Origin: CAZDXJ01 sp964509475
Lineage (GTDB): Bacteria; Pseudomonadota; Gammaproteobacteria; Methylococcales; Methylomonadaceae
Reading direction: 5' to 3'
Length of the DNA stretch: 11,924 nt
NCBI GenBank assembly: GCA_964509475.1
Contig: CAZDXJ010000073.1
Location: 1 to 11,924 of the forward strand
Below the pieces are notes generated by a model, which made no database searches, was not told the DNA's origin, and saw only the letters and a list, made by a program, of their open reading frames with translations. Both the position numbers and the translations under genes were made by a program. Below are positions 1 to 6,761 of this stretch, in pieces. Within the stretch, counting starts at the first letter, position 1. Each line of letters opens with the position of its first letter.

Positions 1-53
1 GCATCCGACTCATAATCGGCAGGTCGAAGGTTCAAGTCCTTCAGGGCCCACCA
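1..53 (+). tRNA. tRNA with CAU anticodon (tRNA-Met or tRNA-Ile2), 3' part only
   Basis: The window opens inside a tRNA. What is visible is the end of the D stem, the anticodon arm with a 7-nt loop (9-15) carrying CAT at 11-13, a variable loop, a perfect 5-bp T arm (GAAGG/CCTTC around TTCAAGT), the 3' acceptor strand AGGGCCC, discriminator A and an encoded CCA at 51-53. The 5' half lies outside the window. A CAU anticodon is used by elongator Met, initiator Met and the lysidine-modified Ile2 tRNA. The arm ACTCATAATC, the GGTC variable region and a GGGCCC-type acceptor resemble Ile2 tRNAs, but gene finders usually label such tRNAs Met. The first pair of the anticodon stem (T4/C20) appears mismatched. 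The identity between Met and Ile2 is not settled by this part. Confidence 0.93.
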
Positions 54-63
54 TAAATTAAAA

Positions 64-83
64 AAGGTTGTATTTGTAACCTT
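64..83 (+). terminator. Hairpin between tRNA and metK, weak terminator or leader stem-loop
   Basis: AAGGTTG at 64-70 pairs with TAACCTT at 77-83 (six Watson-Crick pairs and one G-T) around a 6-nt loop, 11 nt after the tRNA CCA end. The bases after it are CCGTTTA, not a clean T run, so termination would be weak. It could equally be a processing stem for the tRNA 3' end or a structure in the metK leader. I see no SAM or SAH riboswitch consensus in the 78 nt between tRNA and metK. Confidence 0.3.
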
Positions 84-131
84 CCGTTTAATCAATGCCC
101 GATAGTTTTGTTATTCCTAAGGAAAAATCCC

Positions 132-1295
132 ATGAGCAATAATTTTATATTTACCTCCGAATCGGTATCTGAAGGACATCCTGATAAAGTTGCCGATCAA
201 TTGTCTGATGCCGTACTGGATGCCTTGCTGGAACAGGATCCTGGATCACGCGTCGCCTGTGAAACCATGGTTAAGACCGGTATGGTGATTTTGGCGGGAG
301 AGATTACCACGCAAGCTTGGGTGGATACCGAGGCATTGGTCAGAAATGTGATTCGAGAAATCGGTTATGATGATCCGGAAGTAGGGTTTGACTGGCAAAG
401 TTGCGCGGTTCTGAATGCAATTGGCAAACAGTCGCCGGATATTGCCATGGGTGTCGATGAGGCCGATGATCATGAACAAGGCGCGGGTGACCAGGGCTTG
501 ATGTTTGGTTATGCCAGCAATGAAACCGATGTATTGATGCCGGCACCGGTAACCTTTTCTCATCGCCTGGTGGCGCGACAGGCGGAAGTGCGTAAAAACA
601 AGACCTTGCCATGGTTACGGCCGGATGCAAAAAGCCAGGTGACGTTTCGTTATGAAAATAACAAGCCGGTGGCTATTGATGCGGTGGTGCTTTCAACCCA
701 GCATTCCCCGGCCATTGGCGAAAAACAATTGCATGAGGCGGTCATGGATGAAATCATTTTGCCGGTTTTGCCGGCTGAATGGCTACACCGTGATACCAAG
801 TACTTTATTAATCCGACCGGTCAATTTATCATTGGCGGCCCGGTGGGTGATTGTGGCTTGACCGGGCGTAAAATCATTGTCGATACCTATGGCGGCATGG
901 CCCGGCATGGTGGTGGAGCCTTTTCAGGAAAAGATCCGTCCAAGGTAGATCGTTCGGCGACTTATTTGTGCCGCTATGTCGCTAAAAATATTGTGGCTGC
1001 AGAATTGGCAGAACGTTGTGAAATCCAATTGTCCTATGCCATTGGTGTTGCCGAGCCGACCTCCGTGAGTATCAATACGTTTGGTACCGGCAAGATGAGT
1101 GAAGACCGGTTGGTACAGATTGTCCGGGAAATCTTTGACTTGCGGCCCAAGGGATTGATTGCCATGTTGGATTTGTTGCGCCCGATTTATCGGCCAACGG
1201 CGAGTTATGGGCATTTTGGACGCAATGAAGAAACATTTACTTGGGAAAAGACCGATAAAGTGGCGCTATTACGCGATGCGGCCGGTTTAAAATAA
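132..1295 (+). CDS. metK: S-adenosylmethionine synthetase (methionine adenosyltransferase)
   Basis: Makes S-adenosylmethionine from methionine and ATP in the cytosol, releasing phosphate and diphosphate; it feeds every methyltransferase in the cell. The 387-residue product has the usual family length (E. coli about 384). Visible signatures are SVSEGHPDK near residue 11, with the ATP-site histidine; the hexapeptide GAGDQG at 117-122; DTKYFINPTGQFIIGGP near 221-237; and the glycine-rich phosphate loop GGGAFSGKDP at 260-269. The ATG at 132 is chosen because AAGGA at 119-123 sits 8 nt upstream and the protein then starts at the conserved FTSESVSEGHPDK region. An in-frame TTG at 108 would add eight unconserved residues. 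It is followed after 17 nt by ahcY, so the two are almost certainly co-transcribed: one makes SAM, the other removes the SAH product. Confidence 0.98.
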   Translation: MSNNFIFTSESVSEGHPDKVADQLSDAVLDALLEQDPGSRVACETMVKTGMVILAGEITTQAWVDTEALVRNVIREIGYDDPEVGFDWQSCAVLNAIGKQSPDIAMGVDEADDHEQGAGDQGLMFGYASNETDVLMPAPVTFSHRLVARQAEVRKNKTLPWLRPDAKSQVTFRYENNKPVAIDAVVLSTQHSPAIGEKQLHEAVMDEIILPVLPAEWLHRDTKYFINPTGQFIIGGPVGDCGLTGRKIIVDTYGGMARHGGGAFSGKDPSKVDRSATYLCRYVAKNIVAAELAERCEIQLSYAIGVAEPTSVSINTFGTGKMSEDRLVQIVREIFDLRPKGLIAMLDLLRPIYRPTASYGHFGRNEETFTWEKTDKVALLRDAAGLK

Positions 1296-1312
1296 CACAG
1301 ACAGGAACAAAA

Positions 1313-2605
1313 ATGAGTAGTCAAGATTATAAAGTTGCTGATATCACATTGGCGGAATGGGGACGCAAGGAGATTAATATCGCTGAAACGGAAATGCCCG
1401 GCTTGATGGCATTGCGCGAGGAATACGGGCAACGGCAACCGTTGAAAGGCGCGCGCATTGCGGGTTGTTTGCATATGACCATCCAGACGGCGGTTTTAAT
1501 CGAAACCTTGACGGCTTTAGGCGCCGAGGTGCGCTGGTCGTCGTGCAATATTTTTTCCACCCAGGATCACGCGGCGGCGGCTATGGCGGCATCGGGTATT
1601 CCGATTTTCGCCTGGAAAGGGGAAACGGAAGAGGAAGCCTGGTGGTGTATTGATCAAACCATACTGGGTCCGGAGGGTTGGCGGCCTAATATGATCCTGG
1701 ATGATGGCGGTGATTTGACTTCGGTGATGCATGAAAAATATTCCGGTATCATCGACAATGTCAGAGGCCTTTCGGAGGAAACCACGACCGGTGTCATGCG
1801 GCTTTATGAAATGGTTGATGATGGTTTGTTGAAGGTGCCGGCTTTCAATGTGAATGATTCGGTGACCAAGTCGAAGTTTGATAACCTATATGGTTGCCGT
1901 GAATCCTTGCTGGATGGCATCAAGCGGGCCACCGATGTGATGATTGCCGGCAAAATTGCCGTGGTTTGCGGTTATGGTGATGTCGGCAAGGGTTGTGCCC
2001 AATCGTTGCGTGGACAAGGTGCGACCGTATGGGTAACGGAAATCGATCCGATTTGTGCCTTGCAGGCGGCAATGGAAGGGTATCGTGTGGTTACGATGGA
2101 TGAGGTAGCTGCACAGGCGGATATTTTTGTCACCGCAACCGGTAATTGTAATGTGATTACCCATGCCCACATGCAGCAAATGAAGGATCAGGCGATTGTT
2201 TGTAATATCGGTCATTTTGATTCGGAAATTGAAATTTCGGCGTTGCGGCAATATCAATGGGAAAATATCAAGCCACAGGTGGATCATGTTATTTTTCCGG
2301 ATGGCAAACGCATTATTGTGCTGGCTGAAGGACGTTTGGTGAATCTGGGCTGCGCGACCGGGCATCCGAGTTTTGTGATGTCGAATTCCTTTTGCAATCA
2401 GGTATTGGCACAGATTGAACTGTGGAATAATGCCGAACAATATAGCAACAAGGTTTATGTTCTGCCGAAAAAACTGGACGAAAAAGTGGCCGCCCTGCAC
2501 CTCAAAAAGCTGGGGGTTAAATTGACCCGGTTAACTGAAATTCAAGCTAAATATTTGGGCGTACCGGTCGAAGGGCCTTATAAGCCGGAACATTACCGCT
2601 ATTAA
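1313..2605 (+). CDS. ahcY: Adenosylhomocysteinase (S-adenosylhomocysteine hydrolase)
   Basis: Reversibly splits S-adenosylhomocysteine into adenosine and homocysteine with a tightly bound NAD, relieving product inhibition of methyltransferases. The protein is 430 residues, close to the animal form (about 432). Seen in the sequence: the substrate-domain GCLHMTIQTA with His54; NMILDDGGDLT with Asp131; FNVNDSVTKSKFDN at 178-191 with the Lys186/Asp190 pair; the Rossmann loop GYGDVGKG at 220-227; GHPSFVMSNSFCNQ; and the C-terminal KPEHYRY that completes the NAD site of the partner subunit. AGGA at 1303-1306 is 6 nt before the ATG. It shares a transcript with metK and ends just before an intrinsic terminator. 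Its presence means SAH is recycled by the one-step AhcY route; whether the MTA/SAH nucleosidase route is also present cannot be seen here. Confidence 0.98.
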   Translation: MSSQDYKVADITLAEWGRKEINIAETEMPGLMALREEYGQRQPLKGARIAGCLHMTIQTAVLIETLTALGAEVRWSSCNIFSTQDHAAAAMAASGIPIFAWKGETEEEAWWCIDQTILGPEGWRPNMILDDGGDLTSVMHEKYSGIIDNVRGLSEETTTGVMRLYEMVDDGLLKVPAFNVNDSVTKSKFDNLYGCRESLLDGIKRATDVMIAGKIAVVCGYGDVGKGCAQSLRGQGATVWVTEIDPICALQAAMEGYRVVTMDEVAAQADIFVTATGNCNVITHAHMQQMKDQAIVCNIGHFDSEIEISALRQYQWENIKPQVDHVIFPDGKRIIVLAEGRLVNLGCATGHPSFVMSNSFCNQVLAQIELWNNAEQYSNKVYVLPKKLDEKVAALHLKKLGVKLTRLTEIQAKYLGVPVEGPYKPEHYRY

Positions 2606-2630
2606 TTCAAACAAACAGCTTATTGTTTAG

Positions 2631-2661
2631 AAAAAAGGCTGATATTTAATCGGCCTTTTTT
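2631..2661 (+). terminator. Intrinsic terminator after ahcY
   Basis: A run of six A and GGCTGAT (2631-2643) pairs with ATCGGCC and a T run (2649-2661) around the loop ATTTA, giving up to 13 bp with one G-T pair and a run of six T. This is a textbook rho-independent terminator and, because of the flanking A and T runs, could work in both directions. It closes the metK-ahcY unit 25 nt after the stop codon. metF begins only 17 nt beyond it, so it may also act as an attenuator in front of metF. Confidence 0.85.
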
Positions 2662-2677
2662 ATTATTTTTCAAAATT

Positions 2678-3523
2678 ATGCAATCGCAACGCAAATTCGA
2701 TCAATTATTCAGTTTTGAGTTTTTTCCACCTAAAACATCACAGGCGGCCGTCAGTTTACAGTCGGTACAGAAGCGGTTGGCAGAGTTAAACCCGCATTTT
2801 TTTTCGGTAACTTTTGGTGCGGGAGGGTCAACGCGTGACAAGACTTTTGAGACCGCCTTGCAGATTGTGCAAAACAATATTGCCGCAGCCCCGCATTTAT
2901 CCTGTATTGCATCGACCGGGCAAAATATCCGCGATATTCTCCAAAGTTATAAAAAAAATGGCATTCGCAGAATTGTCGCGCTGAGAGGTGATCTGCCATC
3001 CGGTACGATGTCAACGGGAGAATTCCGCTATGCCAATGAACTGGTTGAATTCATCCGTCGGGAAACCGGGGATTATTTTCAGATCGAGGTTGCCGCCTAT
3101 CCGGAAGTGCATCCTCAGGCACGTAGCAGCCATGATGATCTGGTTAATTTCAAACGTAAGGTCGATGCTGGCGCGAATGCGGCAATCACCCAGTATTTTT
3201 ATAATATCGATGCCTATTTTTATTTTATTGATGCCTGTGAACGTCATGGTATCGATATTCCTGTTGTTCCCGGTATCATGCCGATAACAAACTATACCCA
3301 GCTGTTTCGGTTTTCCGAAATGTGTGGCGCCGATATTCCACGCTGGATGCGCAAGCGCCTGGAAAGTTATGGTGATGACAAGGCATCGATACAGGCGTTT
3401 GGCCGGGATGTCGTCAGTCATTTGTGCCAGCGTCTGCTTGACAGTGGGGCGCCGGGTTTGCATTTTTATACCATGAACCGGGCGGAGCCTGTCCTGGAGA
3501 TATGGAATAATCTGAGTTTTTAG
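2678..3523 (+). CDS. metF: Methylenetetrahydrofolate reductase
   Basis: FAD enzyme that reduces 5,10-methylene-tetrahydrofolate to 5-methyl-tetrahydrofolate, the methyl donor for methionine synthesis. The 281-residue TIM barrel is the bacterial catalytic-domain form (E. coli 296), with no C-terminal regulatory domain. Seen: SFEFFPPKT at 12-20 with the catalytic-type Glu14; VTFGAGGST at 42-50; VALRGDLP with Asp103, which contacts the flavin; EVAAYPEVHP; TQYFYN; and VVPGIMPI. The ATG at 2678 puts the motif at its usual distance from the N-terminus, but the 17 nt before it (T- and A-rich) hold no Shine-Dalgarno sequence and directly follow the terminator. Its stop TAG is immediately followed by the rsmE ATG. 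Functionally it completes the methyl cycle begun by metK and ahcY upstream. Confidence 0.97.
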   Translation: MQSQRKFDQLFSFEFFPPKTSQAAVSLQSVQKRLAELNPHFFSVTFGAGGSTRDKTFETALQIVQNNIAAAPHLSCIASTGQNIRDILQSYKKNGIRRIVALRGDLPSGTMSTGEFRYANELVEFIRRETGDYFQIEVAAYPEVHPQARSSHDDLVNFKRKVDAGANAAITQYFYNIDAYFYFIDACERHGIDIPVVPGIMPITNYTQLFRFSEMCGADIPRWMRKRLESYGDDKASIQAFGRDVVSHLCQRLLDSGAPGLHFYTMNRAEPVLEIWNNLSF

Positions 3524-4255
3524 ATGCGCATCTCCCGTTTGTACTGGCCACAAGCGTTATCCACAGGCCAGCAAATCGAGATCGGTGATGAACAGGCCCA
3601 TTATGTGCGTAATGTATTGCGTCTGAAAAAAGCGGCACCTGTTGTGCTGTTCAATGGACAAGGGGGCGAATGGGCGGCACAGGTGGTTGATGTTGGCAGA
3701 AAAAAGCTGCTCATCGCTGTCGGCCAGCATTATTTTCGGGATGTCGAGTCGCCACTCGATATCCATTTGGGCTTGACCCTGGTGCGTGCCGAGCGTATGG
3801 ATTGGGCGATACAAAAAGCCGTTGAACTGGGCGTGAACCGTCTCTCGCCTTTATTGAGTGATCGTTGTGTCGTACAACTCAAAGAACACAAGGCTGAGCA
3901 AAAATTACAGCATTGGCGGAAGATTGTGCAGAATGCGGCGCAACAATGTGGACGTACCGTTGTACCGCCGATTAGCCGGCCTTGTCTATTGGCAGAATGG
4001 CTGGCCGGACAAAAAAAAGGCTTAAAATTGTTTTTACAGCCCCAGGCCGGTAATACCTTGGCCCAATTACGACCGCAATCCAACAAGGTAACTTTATTGT
4101 CAGGGCCGGAAGGTGGTTTCGCTCAGCATGAGCAGGATTTGGCAAGACAGGCAGGATTTGTCCCGAGCCGGCTGGGTAAGCGTGTTTTGCGGGCCGAAAC
4201 CGCTGCACTGTCGGCCGTGGCGGTTGTGCAGGCGTTGTGGGGCGATTTGTGTTAA
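3524..4255 (+). CDS. rsmE: 16S rRNA (uracil-1498-N3)-methyltransferase RsmE
   Basis: SPOUT-class enzyme that uses SAM to methylate N3 of U1498 in 16S rRNA of the 30S subunit. The length, 243 residues, is that of E. coli RsmE. It has an N-terminal PUA-like RNA-binding part (about 1-70), starting MRISRLYWP like E. coli MRIPRIYHP, and then the knotted SAM domain. Diagnostic segments are ESPLDIHLGLTLVRAERMDWAIQK from about 75, ELGV near 101, QQCGR at 140-144, LSGPEGGF at 192-199 and LGKRVLRAETAAL at 217-229, the last two forming the SAM-binding knot. The ATG abuts the metF stop with no spacer and no clear ribosome site of its own, so translation is probably coupled to metF. Confidence 0.97.
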   Translation: MRISRLYWPQALSTGQQIEIGDEQAHYVRNVLRLKKAAPVVLFNGQGGEWAAQVVDVGRKKLLIAVGQHYFRDVESPLDIHLGLTLVRAERMDWAIQKAVELGVNRLSPLLSDRCVVQLKEHKAEQKLQHWRKIVQNAAQQCGRTVVPPISRPCLLAEWLAGQKKGLKLFLQPQAGNTLAQLRPQSNKVTLLSGPEGGFAQHEQDLARQAGFVPSRLGKRVLRAETAALSAVAVVQALWGDLC

Positions 4256-5133
4256 AGCGCAAGCTGGTTTATTGCCTGGCGCCACTTGCTGTTTTATTGC
4301 TTTGTATTTTGTCCGCTTGTCTGCTTGCATTTATCGTATTAATGAGTCTGGGCGATGTGTGGCCGTTTCAAAAACTGGTGGGCAAGGGTACACAGTTGTT
4401 TTTATGGCTCAGTCTTTTTCCCTTGATGTCACTGTTGCGTCTGAGCTGGCAGGATATCGGCTTTAATGGCAAGAATCCGTTTTATCGCCAATTACGGCAA
4501 GGCATGATAACCGGTCTGTTGATTCTGGGGCCAATTATTGCCTTGTTGTATGCTCTGGATATCCGGGATCTGAAAACGGATAAAATCTGGACTTTTGTAT
4601 CCCTGTTGAAAACCCTGTCCGGCGCTTTTGTCACCGCCCTTTTGATTTCATTGATTGAAGAACCTATTTTTCGTGGCTTGTTGCTGACGGCGATCTACAA
4701 GCGCATGGGTTTGTGCATCGCTTTGTTGGTCAGTGCGGTTTATTATGCGGGGCTGCATTTTCTGAAAACCGGTTTACATATCGCTTATGCGGATTTGAAT
4801 GTTGTCAGCGTTTCCGCATTGCTTGCCGATGCTTTGTCGAACCCGTTTCAATGGATACATCTACAGGCTTTTATCGCCTTGTTTATGGTCGGTATTTTTC
4901 TTGGCCTGGTACGTTTGCGAATGAATCTTGGTCTGGGTTTTTGTATCGGCTGCCATGCCGGTTGGGTGTTTTTAATCAAAATGACCAAGTCCATGTCGGA
5001 CGTTAACGTCAATTCGGATTATTTTTTTCTGGTCAGTCCCTATGATGGCGTCATTGGCCCATTGGTCAGTATCTGGTTGATCGCTGCCGTGCTGTTTATG
5101 TTGTTTTATCGCAAGACTATGGGGAAAGTGTAA
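4237..5133 (+). CDS. CPBP-family intramembrane metalloprotease (CAAX/Abi type)
   Basis: A polytopic membrane protein of 298 residues with about eight hydrophobic segments (roughly 12-36, 51-68, 89-107, 124-140, 159-176, 211-227, 232-250, 272-290). The CPBP signature is present: motif 1 EEPIFR at 141-146 (Glu-Glu and Arg), motif 2 with His174 in YYAGLH (Tyr in place of the usual Phe of FxxxH), and motif 3 with His240 in CHAGWVF. These Glu/His residues form the metal site of the family, whose members are homologues of CAAX prenyl proteases, bacteriocin self-immunity proteins and membrane peptidases; the substrate here is unknown. The start is GTG either at 4237, overlapping rsmE by 19 nt, or at 4249, overlapping the rsmE TAA; GGGG at 4239-4242 favours the second, which gives 294 residues. 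Either way it is coupled to rsmE. It ends 3 nt from the convergent yajQ stop. Confidence 0.88.
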   Translation: MGRFVLKRKLVYCLAPLAVLLLCILSACLLAFIVLMSLGDVWPFQKLVGKGTQLFLWLSLFPLMSLLRLSWQDIGFNGKNPFYRQLRQGMITGLLILGPIIALLYALDIRDLKTDKIWTFVSLLKTLSGAFVTALLISLIEEPIFRGLLLTAIYKRMGLCIALLVSAVYYAGLHFLKTGLHIAYADLNVVSVSALLADALSNPFQWIHLQAFIALFMVGIFLGLVRLRMNLGLGFCIGCHAGWVFLIKMTKSMSDVNVNSDYFFLVSPYDGVIGPLVSIWLIAAVLFMLFYRKTMGKV

Positions 5134-5136
5134 GCG

Positions 5137-5619
5137 CTAATCACGGAAGTTATTAAACTGTAACGGCATCGGCAATTGCGCCTGTTTGAGCATTTGTATG
5201 ACTTGTTGCAGGTCATCGCGTTTTTTTCCGGTGACTCTGACCTTGTCGCCCTGGATGGCGGCCTGGACTTTCATTTTTTTGTCTTTAATCATCTTGACAA
5301 TTTTTCTTGACAAGTCGGTGTCGAGACCTTGCTTCAGGGTGATTGTTTGTTGTGCGGTTTTGCCGCTGATGCGGGGTTCGGCGACCTCCATGCATTGGAT
5401 GTCGACACCGCGTTTGGTCAATTTGTTTTGTAATATGTCCAGCATCTGTTGTAATTGAAACTCAACTTCAGCGCTCATGGTGATGACGCCATCCGTCTGT
5501 TTGAAATTGGCGCTAGAACCTTTGAAGTCAAAACGTGTCGATACTTCGCGGTTGGCCTGATCAACGGCGTTTCGGGCTTCATGCATGTCATATTCGGAAA
5601 CTATATCAAAAGAAGGCAT
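5137..5619 (-). CDS. yajQ: YajQ-family nucleotide (c-di-GMP)-binding protein
   Basis: Small cytosolic protein of 160 residues, near the E. coli YajQ length (163). The N-terminus MPSFDIVSEYDMHEARNAVDQ, the RFDFKGS segment near 29-35 and the C-terminal region VRVTGKKRDDLQQVIQMLK...PLQFNNFRD are typical for the DUF520/YajQ family, which folds into two ferredoxin-like domains. Members in Xanthomonas and Pseudomonas bind cyclic di-GMP and affect transcription; others have been reported to bind nucleic acids or nucleotides. Which of these applies here cannot be read from the sequence. The gene stands alone on the minus strand, facing the CPBP gene and diverging from pyrE, with a 204-nt shared upstream region. 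Confidence 0.95.
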   Translation of the reverse strand: MPSFDIVSEYDMHEARNAVDQANREVSTRFDFKGSSANFKQTDGVITMSAEVEFQLQQMLDILQNKLTKRGVDIQCMEVAEPRISGKTAQQTITLKQGLDTDLSRKIVKMIKDKKMKVQAAIQGDKVRVTGKKRDDLQQVIQMLKQAQLPMPLQFNNFRD

Positions 5620-5687
5620 GTTGTTAACTCAAGTTTTGATCAAAGATGGTGATTTTAAACGGCACTTTCAATGTCTGATGGTTTGAT

Positions 5688-5715
5688 ATTCTAACCTGAT
5701 TTTAGGGTTTGATAA
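5688..5715 (-). promoter_or_regulatory. Predicted sigma70-type promoter for yajQ
   Basis: On the minus strand, -35 TTATCA (5710-5715) and -10 TAGAAT (5688-5693) are separated by 16 nt. The -10 matches the consensus at five of six positions, the -35 at four of six. Transcription would start near 5681, giving a leader of about 60 nt. Two TTTGATA heptamers overlap the -35 and the start region. Confidence 0.4.
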
Positions 5716-5723
5716 GGCCGTTT

Positions 5724-5752
5724 TTGCAAATTTTTATCGATCTGACTATCAA
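5724..5752 (+). promoter_or_regulatory. Predicted sigma70-type promoter for pyrE
   Basis: -35 TTGCAA (5724-5729) and -10 TATCAA (5747-5752) with an ideal 17-nt spacer point towards pyrE, with a start near 5759 and a leader of about 65 nt. The -10 overlaps a TATCAAA heptamer. I see no clear terminator-like attenuator in the leader of the kind known from E. coli pyrE. Confidence 0.4.
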
Positions 5753-5823
5753 AGCGAGTGAAAAATGTTCATAATTAACAGCTTTATCAGGTTTTTAAAG
5801 TCTCAACCCGGTTTTGACAAATA

Positions 5824-6465
5824 ATGTTTGATTATCAAAAAGAATTTATCCAGTACGCGCTTGAATGCGGAGTTTTGCGTTTCGGCCGGTTTCAGTTGAA
5901 ATCCGGCCGTCACAGTCCTTATTTTTTCAATGCCGGTTTATTCAATACCGGTGCGCAATTAGCCAAACTTGGACAATTTTATGCGCAGGTGCTGATCCAG
6001 TCAAAGATACAGGCCGACGTGTTGTATGGCCCGGCTTATAAAGGCATACCCTTGGTGAGCAGCACGGCAATTGCCTATGCCGCTTTGCAAGGCAACGACA
6101 TGCCCTTTGCATTCAATCGCAAGGAAACCAAGGCGCATGGCGAGGGTGGTATTTTGGTCGGGGCGCCGTTGCAGGGTGATGTGTTGATTATTGATGATGT
6201 CATCACGGCGGGAACTTCGGTGCGTGAATCCGTGGATATTATCAAATCGGCAGGTGCTCATCCTTGTGGGGTTTTAATTGCTTTGGATCGGCAGGAAAAG
6301 GGACAGCAGGATTTATCGGCGGTACAAGAGGTGAGTGCAAGGTTTGAGATACCTGTTGCCTCGATAATAACTTTGGCAGATATTGTCAGTTATCTGGCTG
6401 GAACGGCCGGGTCGGATGACGCATTGAATGCGATAAAACACTATCAGAAGGTGTTTGGAATTTAG
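5824..6465 (+). CDS. pyrE: Orotate phosphoribosyltransferase
   Basis: Joins orotate and PRPP to give orotidine 5'-phosphate, the fifth step of pyrimidine synthesis, in the cytosol as a dimer. The product is 213 residues, the same as E. coli PyrE. Seen: LKSGR with Lys26 at 25-29; SPYFFNAG at 31-38; the mobile catalytic loop NRKETKAHGEGG at 98-109; and the PRPP signature VLIIDDVITAGTS at 120-132. The ATG at 5824 gives the normal N-terminus (FDYQKEFIQYAL, as in E. coli), but no Shine-Dalgarno sequence is visible in the 20 nt before it. The gene appears monocistronic: it diverges from yajQ and is followed by almost 300 nt before the next gene. Confidence 0.98.
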   Translation: MFDYQKEFIQYALECGVLRFGRFQLKSGRHSPYFFNAGLFNTGAQLAKLGQFYAQVLIQSKIQADVLYGPAYKGIPLVSSTAIAYAALQGNDMPFAFNRKETKAHGEGGILVGAPLQGDVLIIDDVITAGTSVRESVDIIKSAGAHPCGVLIALDRQEKGQQDLSAVQEVSARFEIPVASIITLADIVSYLAGTAGSDDALNAIKHYQKVFGI

Positions 6466-6559
6466 CCGGTATTAAAGCCGTTGGATTTGTTCGTGGCTGC
6501 ACCGGTTGTTTATCGGGAAGTCATCATTGGTGATGGTCGGCAGAAATGGAAAAATGTAG

Positions 6560-6572
6560 TTTTTTGGGGGGG
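6560..6572 (+). repeat. Homopolymer tract T6G7
   Basis: Six T (6560-6565) are followed by seven G (6566-6572), the longest G run I noticed in the window. It lies in the 296-nt gene-poor stretch after pyrE, about 60 nt upstream of the -35 of the dynamin promoter. Such tracts can slip during replication; no function is shown here. Confidence 0.6.
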
Positions 6573-6629
6573 TGCCAAACTGTATTATGATTGATAATGG
6601 CTGTATATCCAGACTGTTCGGTGAGTTTT

Positions 6630-6658
6630 TTGTCAAGATTTGGAATTTGCTGTATTTT
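6630..6658 (+). promoter_or_regulatory. Predicted sigma70-type promoter for the dynamin gene
   Basis: -35 TTGTCA (6630-6635) and -10 TATTTT (6653-6658) are separated by exactly 17 nt, with five of six and four of six consensus matches. Transcription would start near 6665, leaving a leader of about 95 nt before the ATG at 6762. The rest of 6466-6761 shows no RNA gene and no convincing coding sequence. Confidence 0.5.
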
Positions 6659-6761
6659 ACGCATAAAGTTCTTAAGATATGGTCTACAATTGGTTATCAT
6701 TATTGTCAGGTTTACGCCCTTGAGTGTTTAGAGCGCACTGTTTAGTGAATAAAGGTTAGCT

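Larger units (their letters stand above)
5604..5839. repeat. Cluster of TTTGATA heptamers in the yajQ-pyrE divergent region, candidate operators
   Basis: TTTGATA occurs at 5682-5688 and 5708-5714 (plus) and as TATCAAA at 5604-5610, 5747-5753 and 5833-5839. A related perfect palindrome TTTGATCAAA lies at 5635-5644. The copy at 5833 is part of TTTGAT-T-ATCAAA (5827-5839), an inverted repeat just inside pyrE. Three copies overlap the predicted promoter elements of yajQ (-35 and start region) and pyrE (-10). Elsewhere in the window I found only about five further copies. Whether these are binding sites or AT-rich coincidence cannot be decided by reading. Confidence 0.35.

Noticed and set aside
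108..131. Upstream TTG start for metK
   Set aside because: The ribosome site AAGGA at 119-123 lies 8 nt before the ATG at 132, and the extra eight residues do not match the family N-terminus.
54..131. SAM or SAH riboswitch in front of metK
   Set aside because: The 78-nt gap holds only one short hairpin and none of the conserved cores of these riboswitches that I can recall.
1886..2500. Long open frame of about 204 codons on the minus strand inside ahcY
   Set aside because: It is antisense to a fully conserved gene and its translation resembles no protein family; it is a by-product of ahcY codon use.
3011..3553. Open frame of about 180 codons antisense to metF
   Set aside because: It shadows metF, has no ribosome site and no recognisable domain.
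6463..6594. In-frame continuation of about 42 codons after the pyrE TAG stop, up to TGA
   Set aside because: PyrE already has its full family length at the TAG, and a stop-free run of this length is expected by chance fairly often. No conserved domain is recognisable in the extension.
6466..6761. Small RNA or anti-phage accessory gene linked to the dynamin
   Set aside because: No stem followed by a T run, no convincing small gene with a ribosome site, and no defence gene nearby; only a promoter and a homopolymer tract can be supported.
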